40,074 nucleotides of DNA from Deltaproteobacteria bacterium (GCA_029777945.1 JAKORG010000027.1:1-40074), one strand, 5' to 3'; counted from the stretch's first letter, positions 1-8,756 are shown. Notes: generated by a model from the letters alone, not told the origin. Numbers and translations: made by a program.

Positions 1-789
1 AACCACCTCACAATTGCCGTCAGGTAGATATTCATTAATAAATTGTTTAACATTTTCAGTAATTAATTGGTCATCTATAATAATTTTCCTTAGGTTATGA
101 GAATAAATATCTCTAATTACACGAAAAATTATGCCAAGGTCTTGATGAAGTATACTTGGTGCCCTTATGTGTTTTGCCTTTTCCTGGATGCTCTCCCATA
201 TCCTTTTAAGAAAATTTAAATCATTTTTCAACTCTTCTTCTGTTTTTCCTTCTGATGCAGTCCTTGCAATTAATCCAAAGCCCTTAGGACATATTTCTTT
301 TAAAAGTTGTGCCAGCCTTTTCCTTTCCTTTTCATCTTCAATCCTTCTCGATACGCCTATATGCTGTATTGAAGGCATAAGAACGAGTAATCTTCCTGAA
401 AGGGTAATCTTTGATGTAACCCTTGTCCCTTTTTGACCAATAGGTTCCCTTGACACCTGCACTATAATCTCTTGACCTTCTTCGAGCACCCCTTCGATCC
501 TCTCGCTCAATTCTATAACCGGTACTGAATCGAGGTCGTCGAATTCTTCATACATCGTCCTGTCGAGAATTATGTCCCCTACGTATAAAAAGGCAGATTT
601 ATCAAGGCCTATATCAATAAATGCAGCATCCATACCTGGAACGATCCTTGAGACCCTTCCTTTGTAAATATTACCAACGATATTTTTTTCGTGTTTTCTT
701 TCAATGAAAAACTCTACAGGTATACCGTTTTCAAGAAATGCCATCCTTATTTCGCTAAAGGTTACATTAATTATGAGTTCTGAGTGCAT
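1..789 (-). CDS. rng: Ribonuclease G (RNase E/G family), N-terminal 263 codons; runs off the left edge
   Basis: Reading leftward from ATG at 787-789, the product starts MHSELIINVTFSEIRMAFLE, the typical RNase E/G opening. An S1 RNA-binding domain follows at about residues 37-125 (YKGRVSRIVPGMDAAFIDIG). Further on is the conserved block GLIARTASEGKTEEELKNDL. RNase G is a Mg-dependent endoribonuclease that processes 16S rRNA 5' ends and turns over mRNA. The catalytic aspartates lie beyond the window, so activity cannot be judged. The start is supported by an AAGGA-type ribosome binding site just upstream and by alignment with the family N terminus. The start overlaps the end of the upstream radical SAM gene by 23 bases, implying translational coupling. 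The gene continues past position 1. Confidence 0.93.
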   Translation of the reverse strand, partial: MHSELIINVTFSEIRMAFLENGIPVEFFIERKHEKNIVGNIYKGRVSRIVPGMDAAFIDIGLDKSAFLYVGDIILDRTMYEEFDDLDSVPVIELSERIEGVLEEGQEIIVQVSREPIGQKGTRVTSKITLSGRLLVLMPSIQHIGVSRRIEDEKERKRLAQLLKEICPKGFGLIARTASEGKTEEELKNDLNFLKRIWESIQEKAKHIRAPSILHQDLGIIFRVIRDIYSHNLRKIIIDDQLITENVKQFINEYLPDGNCEVV

Positions 790-3043
790 TTATCCTTCTT
801 AATTGTAATTTTATGATCCTTTTTATTTTATCATATTTTAGAAAATCTTTAATCCTCTTTGTTTTTAAGCAATAAAATATTTTATTGTTTTTTTTAAAAA
901 GCCTCTCTGCTTCCTCGCATACAAAGTCTTCATCGCAGACGATTAAATATGCAAAGTCATTTTTAATGTTTTTAATCGTGGTGTTGTATGATTCGTATAT
1001 CTTCATTCCCATTGGAAGCATTTTATTTATCCCTTTTATTAGTGCCCTATCTATTATGTTATTTAAACTTGCCTCTATCTCTATGAATTCATATGCACTT
1101 TCTATGCCCACAGGCAATGCCTCTGACATGGTGATATTCGGTAAAGGATGAAATTTTCCGTGTGTTTTTATGTGTATCCCCCATGCCTTGAATGCCCTTA
1201 ATAGGATATTCATAGTATCGAGATGCCCAATGTATTTTGCCCTTCCAAATTTTCCATAACGAAAACTCATTCTTATATAAGTTTCAGAAACCTTAGGCGT
1301 TGTATGGATGGCCTCGCTATTTTTTTCTCTGTCAAAGTTGTCAGAGTTTTTTACACAGGTAAGTCCGCAAGAGGCACAGTGGGAATAACAATTTTCTGTA
1401 TATATGCCTTTTTCGGCACGGATAAATTCTTTTATCAGAAAGGATTTATCAATGCCTGTATCTATAAAATCCCATGGCAATGGGACATCAGGGTCTTTTC
1501 CTTTCAACAACAATTCCATATCAATGCCTTTTTTTTCAAACCACTGTCTATATTTTTCAAAATCAAAGTATTCACTCCATGCCTCAAGCCTTACGTGGTT
1601 TTCTGCAAGGTATTCGAATAGGTTTGTGAGTCTTTTATCTCCCCTCGAGATTATCCCTTCTATTTGACTTACCTTTATGTCCCTGTATTTTATTCTCACA
1701 CCCTCTTTTTTTAATAATTTTTTTATAAAATCTATCTTTTCATTAATGGATTTTTCTTCATCCATAGCAAGCCACTGGAAGGGTGTGTGGGGTTTGGGCA
1801 CAAAAGGTGATATGGCAAGATTTATGTTTATTCCATGACCCTTAAACACCTTTGTAAAATCTTTTATGGTCATTAAATCATCTTCTTTTTCCCATGGGAA
1901 GCCTACCATGAGATATATCTTTATGTTTCTCCAGCCACATCTTTTAAGCACATGTAATTGACTTAAGAATTTTTCCAGTGCTATGTCTTTATTTAACCTG
2001 CATCTTAGTGTTTCTGAAGATGCCTCAAGGGCAAAAGTAAATCCTGTCCTGGCAATACCAGCTATGGTAATTATCTCTTCTTCTGATAGAGAACCTATTT
2101 TGAGAGAAGGAAGGGATATAGATGTGTTTTTATGGGCCTCTTTAACATAGGTAATTGCCTCATAGAGGTGAGAATAATCACCTGAGCTTAAAGAAAGAAA
2201 GGATATCTCTTCATAACCTGTATTTTTCAAACCGTAATCGATGATCTCTTTTAGCCTTTCAATGGAACGTTCCCTGTAAGGCCTATATCCAAAGCCTGCC
2301 ATACAGAAACGACACCCATTGCCACATCCCCTTGATATTTCAACATTTAATCTATTATGGATGCTGCCTGCCACAGGTATAGGTGGTTTTATGGGATGGG
2401 CTGAATTGTCCAGGTCTTTTATATAAAGTCTTTTTACTGACTTTTTTTCAAATAGGGGTGAATATACACCTTCTATCTTTGAGATCTGTTCGATTATTTG
2501 TCTTTTATCTTCACCTTTAATCTCTTTAAATAACCCCATTATATGAGTAAGCACCTCTTCTGCCTCACCGATTACGATCAGGTCAAAAAAGTCCTCAAAA
2601 GGTAATGGATTAAGCATAAGGGCACCACCGCCGATTACAAGGGGCAATCCTTTTCTATCTGATGCCTTAAGGGGGATGCATGAGAGTTTAAGCATATTTA
2701 ATACATTTGTAATGTTGAGCTCATAGGTTAAGGAAAAGCCTACCATGTCCATACGGTTAAGGGGTGTCTTTGATTCAAGGGTAAAAAGGGGGATATTGTG
2801 TTTTCTTAAATAGTCTTCCATATCTGTCCACGGTGCGAAACATCTTTCACACCATATTCCCTCTATGTTATTTATTAGCTCGTAGAGAAGAAAAAAGCCG
2901 TAATAGGACATGCCCACTTCATAGATGTCAGGATAGCAAAGGGCGAACCTTACTTTGACACCTTTTAAATCTTTTATTATAGTATTAGGTTCGCAGCCTA
3001 TGTATCTGGCCGGTTTTATAATATCCCTTGGAAGTGTTTTCAT
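767..3043 (-). CDS. TIGR03960-type B12-binding-like radical SAM protein with C-terminal DUF2344 domain
   Basis: This is a large radical SAM protein of unassigned substrate, usually found beside ribonuclease G. Numbered from an upstream ATG at 3115, it has an N-terminal B12-binding-like region (about 45-200). A radical SAM barrel follows with the cluster motif CGNGCRFC (Cys264, 268, 271). A Cys-rich linker comes next (ENCYSHCASCGLTC), then a C-terminal DUF2344 domain opening YIRMSFRYGKFGRAKYIGHL. I prefer the start at Met25 (3043), giving 758 residues, because family members begin just before the KPARYIG segment. Neither start has a clear ribosome binding site. It lies downstream of the phosphohexomutase gene and overlaps rng by 23 bases. 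Family members are thought to act on RNA or the translation apparatus, but that is not shown here. Confidence 0.85.
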   Translation of the reverse strand: MKTLPRDIIKPARYIGCEPNTIIKDLKGVKVRFALCYPDIYEVGMSYYGFFLLYELINNIEGIWCERCFAPWTDMEDYLRKHNIPLFTLESKTPLNRMDMVGFSLTYELNITNVLNMLKLSCIPLKASDRKGLPLVIGGGALMLNPLPFEDFFDLIVIGEAEEVLTHIMGLFKEIKGEDKRQIIEQISKIEGVYSPLFEKKSVKRLYIKDLDNSAHPIKPPIPVAGSIHNRLNVEISRGCGNGCRFCMAGFGYRPYRERSIERLKEIIDYGLKNTGYEEISFLSLSSGDYSHLYEAITYVKEAHKNTSISLPSLKIGSLSEEEIITIAGIARTGFTFALEASSETLRCRLNKDIALEKFLSQLHVLKRCGWRNIKIYLMVGFPWEKEDDLMTIKDFTKVFKGHGININLAISPFVPKPHTPFQWLAMDEEKSINEKIDFIKKLLKKEGVRIKYRDIKVSQIEGIISRGDKRLTNLFEYLAENHVRLEAWSEYFDFEKYRQWFEKKGIDMELLLKGKDPDVPLPWDFIDTGIDKSFLIKEFIRAEKGIYTENCYSHCASCGLTCVKNSDNFDREKNSEAIHTTPKVSETYIRMSFRYGKFGRAKYIGHLDTMNILLRAFKAWGIHIKTHGKFHPLPNITMSEALPVGIESAYEFIEIEASLNNIIDRALIKGINKMLPMGMKIYESYNTTIKNIKNDFAYLIVCDEDFVCEEAERLFKKNNKIFYCLKTKRIKDFLKYDKIKRIIKLQLRRINALRTHN

Positions 3044-3135
3044 AATAAAAAGCGTGTTAGCTATGTGTTTTTTTGAGACAAAAAATATACTCCCTTTAAA
3101 GTTGAAAATATGCATTTACGAATAAAGAAAAAATT

Positions 3136-4497
3136 TTATTTTTTGGTATCTCTTATTATTCTTTTTAAGTCATCTTCAACGATGTTTTGGATGCGTTTAA
3201 GTGCTTCAGGGGTTTCTGCCTCAAATCTAAGGACAAGGACTGGTTGTGTATTTGAAGCCCTTACAAGTCCCCATCCATCATCCATCAATACCCTTACCCC
3301 ATCGATGTCTATGATATTGTATTTTTTTCTGTAATATTCGGTAAGGTTTTTAACGACCTGAAATTTTACATTATCAGGGCAGTCAACTCTTATCTCAGGG
3401 GTTGAGTAAAGCTTGGGGAGGTCCCGTAAGAATTCTGATACAGGCCTTCCGTCTTTTTCCATAATCTCAATAAACCTGAGAGAAGCATAAATGGCATCGT
3501 CATATCCGAAAAACCTATCTGCAAAGAACATGTGACCGCTCATCTCACCGCCGAGCACTGCATTTAATTCCTTCATCTTCTGCTTTATCAGGGAATGGCC
3601 TACCTTCCACATAACAGGCCTGCCCCCGTTTCTTTCAATGTCTTCAAAGAGGTTTTTAGAACACTTTACCTCTGATACAAAGTATGCACCCTGTCTTTCT
3701 TTGAATATATCCCTGGCGAATATAATCATAAGATAGTCGCCCCAGATTACATTGCCTTCGTTATCTATTACACCGATTCTATCGCCGTCTCCATCATAAC
3801 CAATACCCACATCAGCCTTATTTTTAAGAACTGTTTCTTTTAAGGCAACCAAATTTTTTTCAACTGTTGGGTCTGGAAAGTGATTTGGAAAATGACCGTC
3901 CACATCGCAGAAGATATCTATCACATCTTGTTTGAACTCCCTCATTATGGGGACTGCAACAGTTCCTGCCACACCGTTTCCTGCATCAACCACTATCTTA
4001 AAGGTTTTATTGATTTTTATGTTTCCCCTTAAAAAATTATAGTAATCTTCAACAATGTTTTTGTATTCTTTAAAAGAACCTGCCTGACTTGTAAATCTCT
4101 GTTCCTCTATGATCTTTCTCAAATCTTGAATCTCCTCCCCGAATAGGGTTGTTTTCCCGAATGCCACTTTAAAGCCATTAAATTCAGGTGGATTGTGGCT
4201 CCCTGTAACCATTATCCCCCCGTCAACATCCATGTTAAATAAAGAAAAATAGAATAGTGGGGTAGGGCACTGGCCTAAATCTGTTACGTTTAATCCTGAT
4301 TCTACCATCCCTTCTACTATAAGATTTTTGAGATGCTCTGAGCTGAGTCTGCCATCTCTTCCCACAGACGCATTCTTTTTTCCTCTGTCTTTCATATATG
4401 TGGCAAAGGCCCTCCCTATATTTCTTACCACATCATCTGTCAGGTCCTTTTCTACCATCCCCCTTATATCATATTCCCTGAATATTTCTTTGTTCAT
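3136..4497 (-). CDS. Phosphomannomutase/phosphoglucomutase
   Basis: Alpha-D-phosphohexomutase that interconverts the 1- and 6-phosphates of mannose or glucose for cell-surface polysaccharide precursors. All four family motifs are present when numbered from the chosen start: the phosphoserine loop TGSHNP (Ser100), the Mg-binding loop DGDGD (235-239), the sugar-binding loop GEMSGH (317-322) and the phosphate-binding loop RASNTQP (413-419). The 453-residue length is normal for the AlgC/ManB group. The start at 4497 is chosen over an upstream ATG at 4524 because a strong GGAGG site lies about 8 bases before it and the protein then opens MNKEIFREYDIRG, as usual. Preference for mannose or glucose cannot be told from sequence. 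It heads the leftward operon with the radical SAM gene and rng. Confidence 0.92.
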   Translation of the reverse strand: MNKEIFREYDIRGMVEKDLTDDVVRNIGRAFATYMKDRGKKNASVGRDGRLSSEHLKNLIVEGMVESGLNVTDLGQCPTPLFYFSLFNMDVDGGIMVTGSHNPPEFNGFKVAFGKTTLFGEEIQDLRKIIEEQRFTSQAGSFKEYKNIVEDYYNFLRGNIKINKTFKIVVDAGNGVAGTVAVPIMREFKQDVIDIFCDVDGHFPNHFPDPTVEKNLVALKETVLKNKADVGIGYDGDGDRIGVIDNEGNVIWGDYLMIIFARDIFKERQGAYFVSEVKCSKNLFEDIERNGGRPVMWKVGHSLIKQKMKELNAVLGGEMSGHMFFADRFFGYDDAIYASLRFIEIMEKDGRPVSEFLRDLPKLYSTPEIRVDCPDNVKFQVVKNLTEYYRKKYNIIDIDGVRVLMDDGWGLVRASNTQPVLVLRFEAETPEALKRIQNIVEDDLKRIIRDTKK

Positions 4498-4546
4498 TAT
4501 GTATCCTCCAGTTTTTAAAAACACTTTAAACTTTTTTATAAAAAAA

Positions 4547-4575
4547 TTGACATATCTTTGTCTTATAAATAATAT
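4547..4575 (+). promoter_or_regulatory. Predicted sigma-70 promoter for the LOG-family gene
   Basis: A perfect TTGACA -35 box (4547-4552) is followed after 17 bases by TAATAT (4570-4575). The start of transcription would be near 4582, about 33 bases before the ATG at 4615. This is the best consensus promoter I found in the window. It shares its -10 region with the oppositely directed promoter of the phosphohexomutase operon. Confidence 0.6.
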
Positions 4576-4597
4576 AAGTAAATGCTCAAAATCTCAA
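4569..4597 (-). promoter_or_regulatory. Predicted sigma-70 promoter for the phosphohexomutase operon
   Basis: On the minus strand a TTGAGA -35 box (4592-4597) and a TATTAT -10 box (4569-4574) are separated by exactly 17 bases. Transcription would start near 4562, about 65 bases before the ATG at 4497. The -10 overlaps that of the divergent promoter on the other strand. Seen by eye only, with no experimental support. Confidence 0.5.
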
Positions 4598-4614
4598 GAT
4601 AAAAAGGTGGTCAT

Positions 4615-5265
4615 ATGGAAAAACAGTATCTTATAGAGGATTTTACATTAAAAGACACATGGAGATTGTTTCACATAATGGCCGAATTTGTTGAGGGATT
4701 TGAAAATCTTTCCGATGTGTATCCTGCTGTGAGTATATTCGGTAGTGCAAGGTGTAAAAAAGGGGACGGTCTATACGAAAAGGCCTATGAACTTTCTAAG
4801 TCTATTGCCAGGGCAGGTTTTAATGTCATCACCGGTGGTGGTGGCGGTGTTATGGAGGCTGCCAACAGGGGTGCAAAAGAATGCGGGGTGAAATCTATTG
4901 GCTTAAATATAGAATTACCCTTTGAACAAAAACCTAATCAGTATTCGAATATAAAGCTGAGTTTTAAATATTTTTTTGTGCGAAAGGTTATGTTTTTAAA
5001 ATATGCTGTAGCATATATTGTCCTTCCAGGAGGGTTTGGAACCCTTGATGAATGTTTTGAGGCAATAACCCTTATTCAGACGAGAAAGATAAAACCCTTT
5101 CCTGTAGTAATGGTGGATTCTTCATACTGGAACGGCCTTATAAACTGGATAAAGGAAAAACTTGTTGCAACAGGTAAGATATCAGCTGAGGACATGAACA
5201 TATTTAAGGTAATGGATGAACCATGTGAGATAGTGGATTATATAAAGAAATTTGTAATTTTATAG
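4615..5265 (+). CDS. LOG-family protein (TIGR00730; cytokinin riboside 5'-monophosphate phosphoribohydrolase-like)
   Basis: Rossmann-fold nucleotide-binding protein of the LOG/lysine-decarboxylase-like family. Members with the PGGxGTxxE motif hydrolyse nucleoside 5'-monophosphates to base and ribose 5-phosphate. Here the motif is PGGFGTLDE (138-146). Upstream are IFGSAR (41-46) and the glycine loop GGGGGVMEAANRG (74-86). The 216-residue length is normal. An AAGGTGG ribosome binding site precedes the ATG. The gene is transcribed alone and rightward, diverging from the phosphohexomutase operon. It ends two bases before the convergent trmI-like gene. The family was often misannotated as lysine decarboxylase; nothing here suggests that activity. 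The physiological substrate in bacteria outside plant-associated species is usually unknown. Confidence 0.88.
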   Translation: MEKQYLIEDFTLKDTWRLFHIMAEFVEGFENLSDVYPAVSIFGSARCKKGDGLYEKAYELSKSIARAGFNVITGGGGGVMEAANRGAKECGVKSIGLNIELPFEQKPNQYSNIKLSFKYFFVRKVMFLKYAVAYIVLPGGFGTLDECFEAITLIQTRKIKPFPVVMVDSSYWNGLINWIKEKLVATGKISAEDMNIFKVMDEPCEIVDYIKKFVIL

Positions 5266-5267
5266 CA

Positions 5268-6029
5268 TTAAGTTTCAATCCTTCTTGCAAATATTAGATA
5301 GCCTGTGTGGGCGACCATCCTGTCAAAGGGTCTTAGTCTTTCACTGATTGTTTTGTATTTTCTGAGCATTATCTCGCATATTTCTATATTACCAAAGCTT
5401 TTATGGGTCTCAAAGGCCTTGAGAATCTCTGTTACCTGATTTGTTGTTGGCACTATCATACCTAAGGAGGCACTCGGTTTTGTGAGCTCTATGATGTGTC
5501 CTAAATAATGCCATGGTTCCCTGACATCTATAAAAACCGATTTAAAGCCTGGGCCTTTATAGTCAAAAATGTCACAATTTATCATCTCCACATTGGGAAA
5601 TATTGAAAATTTTTCTATGTTTCTCTTTGCATTCTTAAAATGTCTTTCTTCCTTTTCTACAGTTATGACTTTTCCATCAACACCTGCAATGGCAGAAAAT
5701 AGAAGGGTCATGGCACCGCTTCCTGTGCCTAATTCAAGGACGTTGGATCCACTTGTTATATTCAGCTTAAAACAGATATATGCAGCATCTTTAGGATATA
5801 TTATCTGCGTATCCCTTTTGATGCCGAGCATGATTATGTCCTCTAAAGTGGGTTTATATATCTCATATTCACCGTAAAGTTTTCCAAAGGGTTTTCCCAC
5901 AAGCTCTGAAAATATAATGTTTCCACCCTTTCCGTTAAAGGTTGAGCTTATATCTACCTTTTTTAGATACTTTCTATCCCTGTGGCATATGAGCACAAGG
6001 TCATCGGGTTTTATGTTTTCCTCTATCAT
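5268..6029 (-). CDS. trmI: tRNA (adenine-58-N1)-methyltransferase, TrmI family
   Basis: Class I SAM-dependent methyltransferase that makes m1A58 in the T-loop of tRNA, an enzyme commoner in archaea, actinobacteria and thermophiles. The N-terminal beta domain (about 1-60) precedes the Rossmann fold. The SAM motif is VLELGTGSGAMT (97-108). The acidic ribose-binding residue lies in VITVEKEE. The catalytic-region motif is IDVREPWHYL (167-176), matching the family pattern D-x-x-x-P-W. At 253 residues it is typical. It is the last gene of the ugd-uxs operon, three bases after the small Cys-rich gene, and has a weak ribosome binding site, so coupled translation is likely. It converges on the LOG gene with a two-base gap and no room for a separate terminator. 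Confidence 0.85.
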   Translation of the reverse strand: MIEENIKPDDLVLICHRDRKYLKKVDISSTFNGKGGNIIFSELVGKPFGKLYGEYEIYKPTLEDIIMLGIKRDTQIIYPKDAAYICFKLNITSGSNVLELGTGSGAMTLLFSAIAGVDGKVITVEKEERHFKNAKRNIEKFSIFPNVEMINCDIFDYKGPGFKSVFIDVREPWHYLGHIIELTKPSASLGMIVPTTNQVTEILKAFETHKSFGNIEICEIMLRKYKTISERLRPFDRMVAHTGYLIFARRIET

Positions 6030-6032
6030 CTT

Positions 6033-6278
6033 TTATTTTTCGCTAATTTTCTGGCGGGTATATATGATTCTGTATTTTTCTCTATTCTGCTGATAGCATA
6101 CGGTGCATTCTTTTTCTACGCATGTCTGTTTTTCCATATCATCTTCTAATGGTAAAGGCTCGAGTAAAACCTCAAAGCCTATTTCCCTATAAAGATCCAC
6201 CATTTCAGTGAGCCTTGGTTCACATGCGATAAATCTTTTTTCCCACCCCTGACTTTTGAGCTCTTCTTCTCTATCCAT
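6033..6278 (-). CDS. Small conserved Cys-rich protein of unknown function (81 aa)
   Basis: I recognise no named domain. The protein is acidic to neutral, with no signal peptide or membrane segment. It has four cysteines: Cys19 (FIACEPR) and a cluster Cys53, Cys58, Cys61 ([10 protein letters not shown]) in a C-x4-C-x2-C arrangement. That could bind zinc or an iron-sulfur cluster; this is inference. The N-terminal half ([20 protein letters not shown]) reads like a small alpha/beta fold. The gene starts inside the end of the UDP-glucuronate decarboxylase gene (8-base overlap) and stops three bases before trmI. It is therefore a real, translationally coupled operon member rather than a chance reading frame. 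Its position directly before a tRNA methyltransferase may be meaningful. Confidence 0.75.
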   Translation of the reverse strand: MDREEELKSQGWEKRFIACEPRLTEMVDLYREIGFEVLLEPLPLEDDMEKQTCVEKECTVCYQQNREKYRIIYTRQKISEK

Positions 6279-7290
6279 TTTCCAATTTTTTCTGTTCTAT
6301 AAAATATTCTATAGTCTTTTTTAGCCCTTCCTCAAGAGTAACCATCGGCTCCCAGTTTAGATACTTCTTTGCCTTTGAAATATCAGGACATCTTCTTTTT
6401 GGGTCATCTTCTGGCAAATTTTCAAATATAAGCTCTGATTTAGAACCTGTTAGCTCTAATATTTTTTTTGCTATTTCGAGGATTGAAACCTCATGGGGGT
6501 TACCGAGATTAATAGGTCCGGGTAGGCCTGAAAGATAGGGTTTTGTATAGTCCCTTCCTCTCTCATCGGGTATCTCTTCGTAGTCCATCATCCTTATCAT
6601 GCCTTCTATAAGGTCGTCTATATAACAGAATGACCTTGTTTGAGAACCATCACCATATATGGTTATAGGTTCATTGTTTATGGCCTGGGTAATAAAGTTG
6701 CTTATCACCCTTCCATCGTCGTTGCGCATCTTTGGGCCGTATGTATTGAATATCCTGACTACCTTTATATCTACCTTATTCTGTCTCATATAATCGAAGA
6801 ATAAGGTCTCTGCAACCCTTTTTCCCTCATCGTAGCAACTTCTCTTTCCAATGGGATTAACATTTCCCCAGTATTCCTCTGACTGGGGATGAACTTCAGG
6901 ATCCCCGTATATTTCACTTGTAGAGGCTTGCAATATTCTTGCCCTTACCCTTTTTGCAAGACCAAGCATATTAAGTGCACCTAAGACATTTACTTTTATT
7001 GTCTTTACAGGGTTATATTGATAGTGGATAGGGCTTGCAGGACAGGCAAGGTTGAATATCCAATCCACCTCAAGAAGTATCGGAATCGTCACATCATGTC
7101 TTATAAATTCAAATCTGGGATTATAAAATAGTTTCGAGATATTATTCTTTGCACCTGTAAATAAGTTATCCAAGGCTAAGACCTCATGGCCATCATTTAA
7201 GAGTCTTTCGCAGAGGTGTGAGCCGATAAACCCTGCACCACCTGTAACAAGTATCCTTTTTGGTTTATTGTAGGTTCTAAATTTATACAT
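6271..7290 (-). CDS. UDP-glucuronate decarboxylase (UDP-xylose synthase), SDR family
   Basis: Extended short-chain dehydrogenase that oxidises and decarboxylates UDP-glucuronate to UDP-xylose. The NAD-binding motif is [10 protein letters not shown] (16-25). The catalytic set is TSEIYGD (124-130) and Y153xxxK157 in [11 protein letters not shown]; the YDEGKR form is typical of UXS enzymes rather than UDP-glucose epimerases. RIFNTYGP and the [14 protein letters not shown] block also match. The 339-residue length fits a soluble enzyme without the membrane anchor found in some eukaryotic forms. The start overlaps the end of ugd by 8 bases, and a GGAAG site precedes the ATG. Together with the upstream dehydrogenase it gives UDP-glucose to UDP-glucuronate to UDP-xylose. 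It stops with TAG. Confidence 0.88.
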   Translation of the reverse strand: MYKFRTYNKPKRILVTGGAGFIGSHLCERLLNDGHEVLALDNLFTGAKNNISKLFYNPRFEFIRHDVTIPILLEVDWIFNLACPASPIHYQYNPVKTIKVNVLGALNMLGLAKRVRARILQASTSEIYGDPEVHPQSEEYWGNVNPIGKRSCYDEGKRVAETLFFDYMRQNKVDIKVVRIFNTYGPKMRNDDGRVISNFITQAINNEPITIYGDGSQTRSFCYIDDLIEGMIRMMDYEEIPDERGRDYTKPYLSGLPGPINLGNPHEVSILEIAKKILELTGSKSELIFENLPEDDPKRRCPDISKAKKYLNWEPMVTLEEGLKKTIEYFIEQKKLENG

Positions 7291-8611
7291 TCTTCCTGCC
7301 TATACACGTATATATAAAACCTAATTCTGCCATCTTCTTTGGGTTATACTGGTTTCTTCCGTCAAAGATTACAGGGGTCTTCATTAGCCTTTTGATCTTT
7401 TCAAAATCAGGTTCCCTGAATAAAAGCCATTCTGTTATGAGAACAAGACAGTCAGCATCTTTTAAGACCTCGTATTGATTGGCACCAAAGGCTATATTTT
7501 TATTCCCTTTAAATACCTCCTTTGCCACATCCATGGCCTTTGGGTCAAAGAGATTGCAAAATGCCCCTTCCCTTGTTAAAGTGTTGACAATATAAATGGA
7601 TGGTGCCTCTCTCATATCATCGGTGTTGGGTTTGAATGCAAGTCCCCATACGGCAATTTTCTTTCCTGCCAGCTTTTTATCGTAAAAATTTATAATCTTT
7701 TCTGTAAAAATAACTTTTTGCTCTTCATTGATTTTCATCACATCCTCTAAGATTGTGGGATTGTAGCCGTAATCCTGGGAGGTTTTAATCAATGCCCTAA
7801 CATCTTTTGGAAAGCACGATCCACCGAAACCTACACCGGGAAACAGAAATTTAGGGCCTATTCTTGAATCCGTTCCTATACCTCTCATGACCATCATTAC
7901 ATCAGCTCCCACCCTTTCGCAGATATTTGCTATCTGGTTCATAAAGGATATCCTTGTGGCAAGCATTGCATTGGCTATGTATTTCGTCATCTCGCTGGAT
8001 CTTATGTCCATGACGATAAAAGGTGCCCCTGTTCTTATGTAAGGGTTGTACAATTCCCTTAAAATCTCTTCAACCCTGCCATTATCCACTCCTACAACGA
8101 CCCTCTCCGGTTTCATGCAGTCTTCAACAGCCATACCTTCCTTTAGAAATTCAGGATTTGATGCCACATCAAAGGGCACATTAATATTTCTATTTTTTAA
8201 TTCCCCGGCTATTATATCTTTTACAATCTCACATGTGCCAACAGGGACTGTTGACTTTACAACTATAATTCTGTATTTTTCCATGGTTTTTCCGATATCT
8301 CTGGCAACATTTTCCACATATTTTAAGTCAGCTGAGCCATCTTTGTCCTGAGGGGTGTTTACGCAGATGAATACAATCATACCGTGATCAATTGCCTTTT
8401 TTATGTCTGTTGTAAATTTCAACCTTTCGTCTTTAATATTGTTTTTTACCAGTTCTTCAAGTTGCGGTTCATATATGGGTATTATGCCCTTTTTTAATTT
8501 CTTAATCTTTTCTTTATCAATGTCCATGCAGATTACATCGTTGCCTGTTTCTGCAAAACAAGCCCCTGTTACAAGACCTACATACCCAACACCTATGACA
8601 GATATGCGCAT
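7283..8611 (-). CDS. ugd: UDP-glucose 6-dehydrogenase
   Basis: NAD-dependent two-step oxidation of UDP-glucose to UDP-glucuronate. The N-terminal Rossmann motif is [10 protein letters not shown] (7-16). The catalytic Lys210 lies in [13 protein letters not shown], and the thiohemiacetal-forming Cys266 in [10 protein letters not shown] (261-270). The C-terminal domain holds [17 protein letters not shown]. The length (442 residues) is normal. The start is fixed by a GGAGGG site six bases before ATG at 8609-8611 and by the family opening [12 protein letters not shown]. It is the first gene of a four-gene leftward operon and overlaps the decarboxylase gene, which uses its product. The pathway output is likely for lipopolysaccharide or exopolysaccharide glycosylation, but no glycosyltransferase is in the window. 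Confidence 0.95.
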   Translation of the reverse strand: MRISVIGVGYVGLVTGACFAETGNDVICMDIDKEKIKKLKKGIIPIYEPQLEELVKNNIKDERLKFTTDIKKAIDHGMIVFICVNTPQDKDGSADLKYVENVARDIGKTMEKYRIIVVKSTVPVGTCEIVKDIIAGELKNRNINVPFDVASNPEFLKEGMAVEDCMKPERVVVGVDNGRVEEILRELYNPYIRTGAPFIVMDIRSSEMTKYIANAMLATRISFMNQIANICERVGADVMMVMRGIGTDSRIGPKFLFPGVGFGGSCFPKDVRALIKTSQDYGYNPTILEDVMKINEEQKVIFTEKIINFYDKKLAGKKIAVWGLAFKPNTDDMREAPSIYIVNTLTREGAFCNLFDPKAMDVAKEVFKGNKNIAFGANQYEVLKDADCLVLITEWLLFREPDFEKIKRLMKTPVIFDGRNQYNPKKMAELGFIYTCIGRKNV

Positions 8612-8638
8612 TATCCCTCCACTTTTACTTTTTTTTCT

Positions 8639-8667
8639 TTTTTAACTTGCACTACTTTTAAAGTCAA
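8639..8667 (-). promoter_or_regulatory. Possible promoter for the ugd operon
   Basis: On the minus strand TTGACT (8662-8667) and TAAAAA (8639-8644) are 17 bases apart. The -35 is good but the -10 is poor. The predicted start would leave a leader of roughly 20 bases before the GGAGGG site and ATG of ugd. The surrounding sequence is very AT-rich, so a chance match is possible. Confidence 0.35.
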
Positions 8668-8679
8668 TAAAAATGCATC

Positions 8680-8709
8680 TTGAAATCAACAATTTTTTTA
8701 TGCTATAAA
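8680..8709 (+). promoter_or_regulatory. Predicted promoter for the rimP-nusA-infB operon
   Basis: TTGAAA (8680-8685) and TATAAA (8704-8709) are separated by 18 bases. The predicted transcription start, about 8716-8718, lies at the foot of the hairpin described next. The whole long rightward operon would be read from here, although internal promoters are likely in a run of this length. Confidence 0.5.
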
Positions 8710-8718
8710 ATATGAACT

Positions 8719-8742
8719 AAAGTGGGTTAAACCCGCTTTTTT
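8719..8742 (+). promoter_or_regulatory. Terminator-like hairpin in the rimP leader (possible attenuator)
   Basis: A 9-base-pair stem (8719-8727 with 8731-8739, one G-T pair) closes a three-base loop and runs into six T residues (8737-8742). It therefore looks like an intrinsic terminator placed only about 15 bases before rimP. Proteobacterial rimP leaders are known to carry premature-terminator attenuators (rimP leader motif), so a regulatory role is plausible. Because it sits at the predicted transcription start, it could instead be a 5' stabilising hairpin or the terminator of a read-through transcript. Confidence 0.55.
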
Positions 8743-8756
8743 AGTTTATGGGTTAG

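Noticed and set aside
3044-3115. 24-residue N-terminal extension of the TIGR03960-type protein
   Set aside because: No ribosome binding site, and the segment has no counterpart in the family, whose members begin just before the KPARYIG region.
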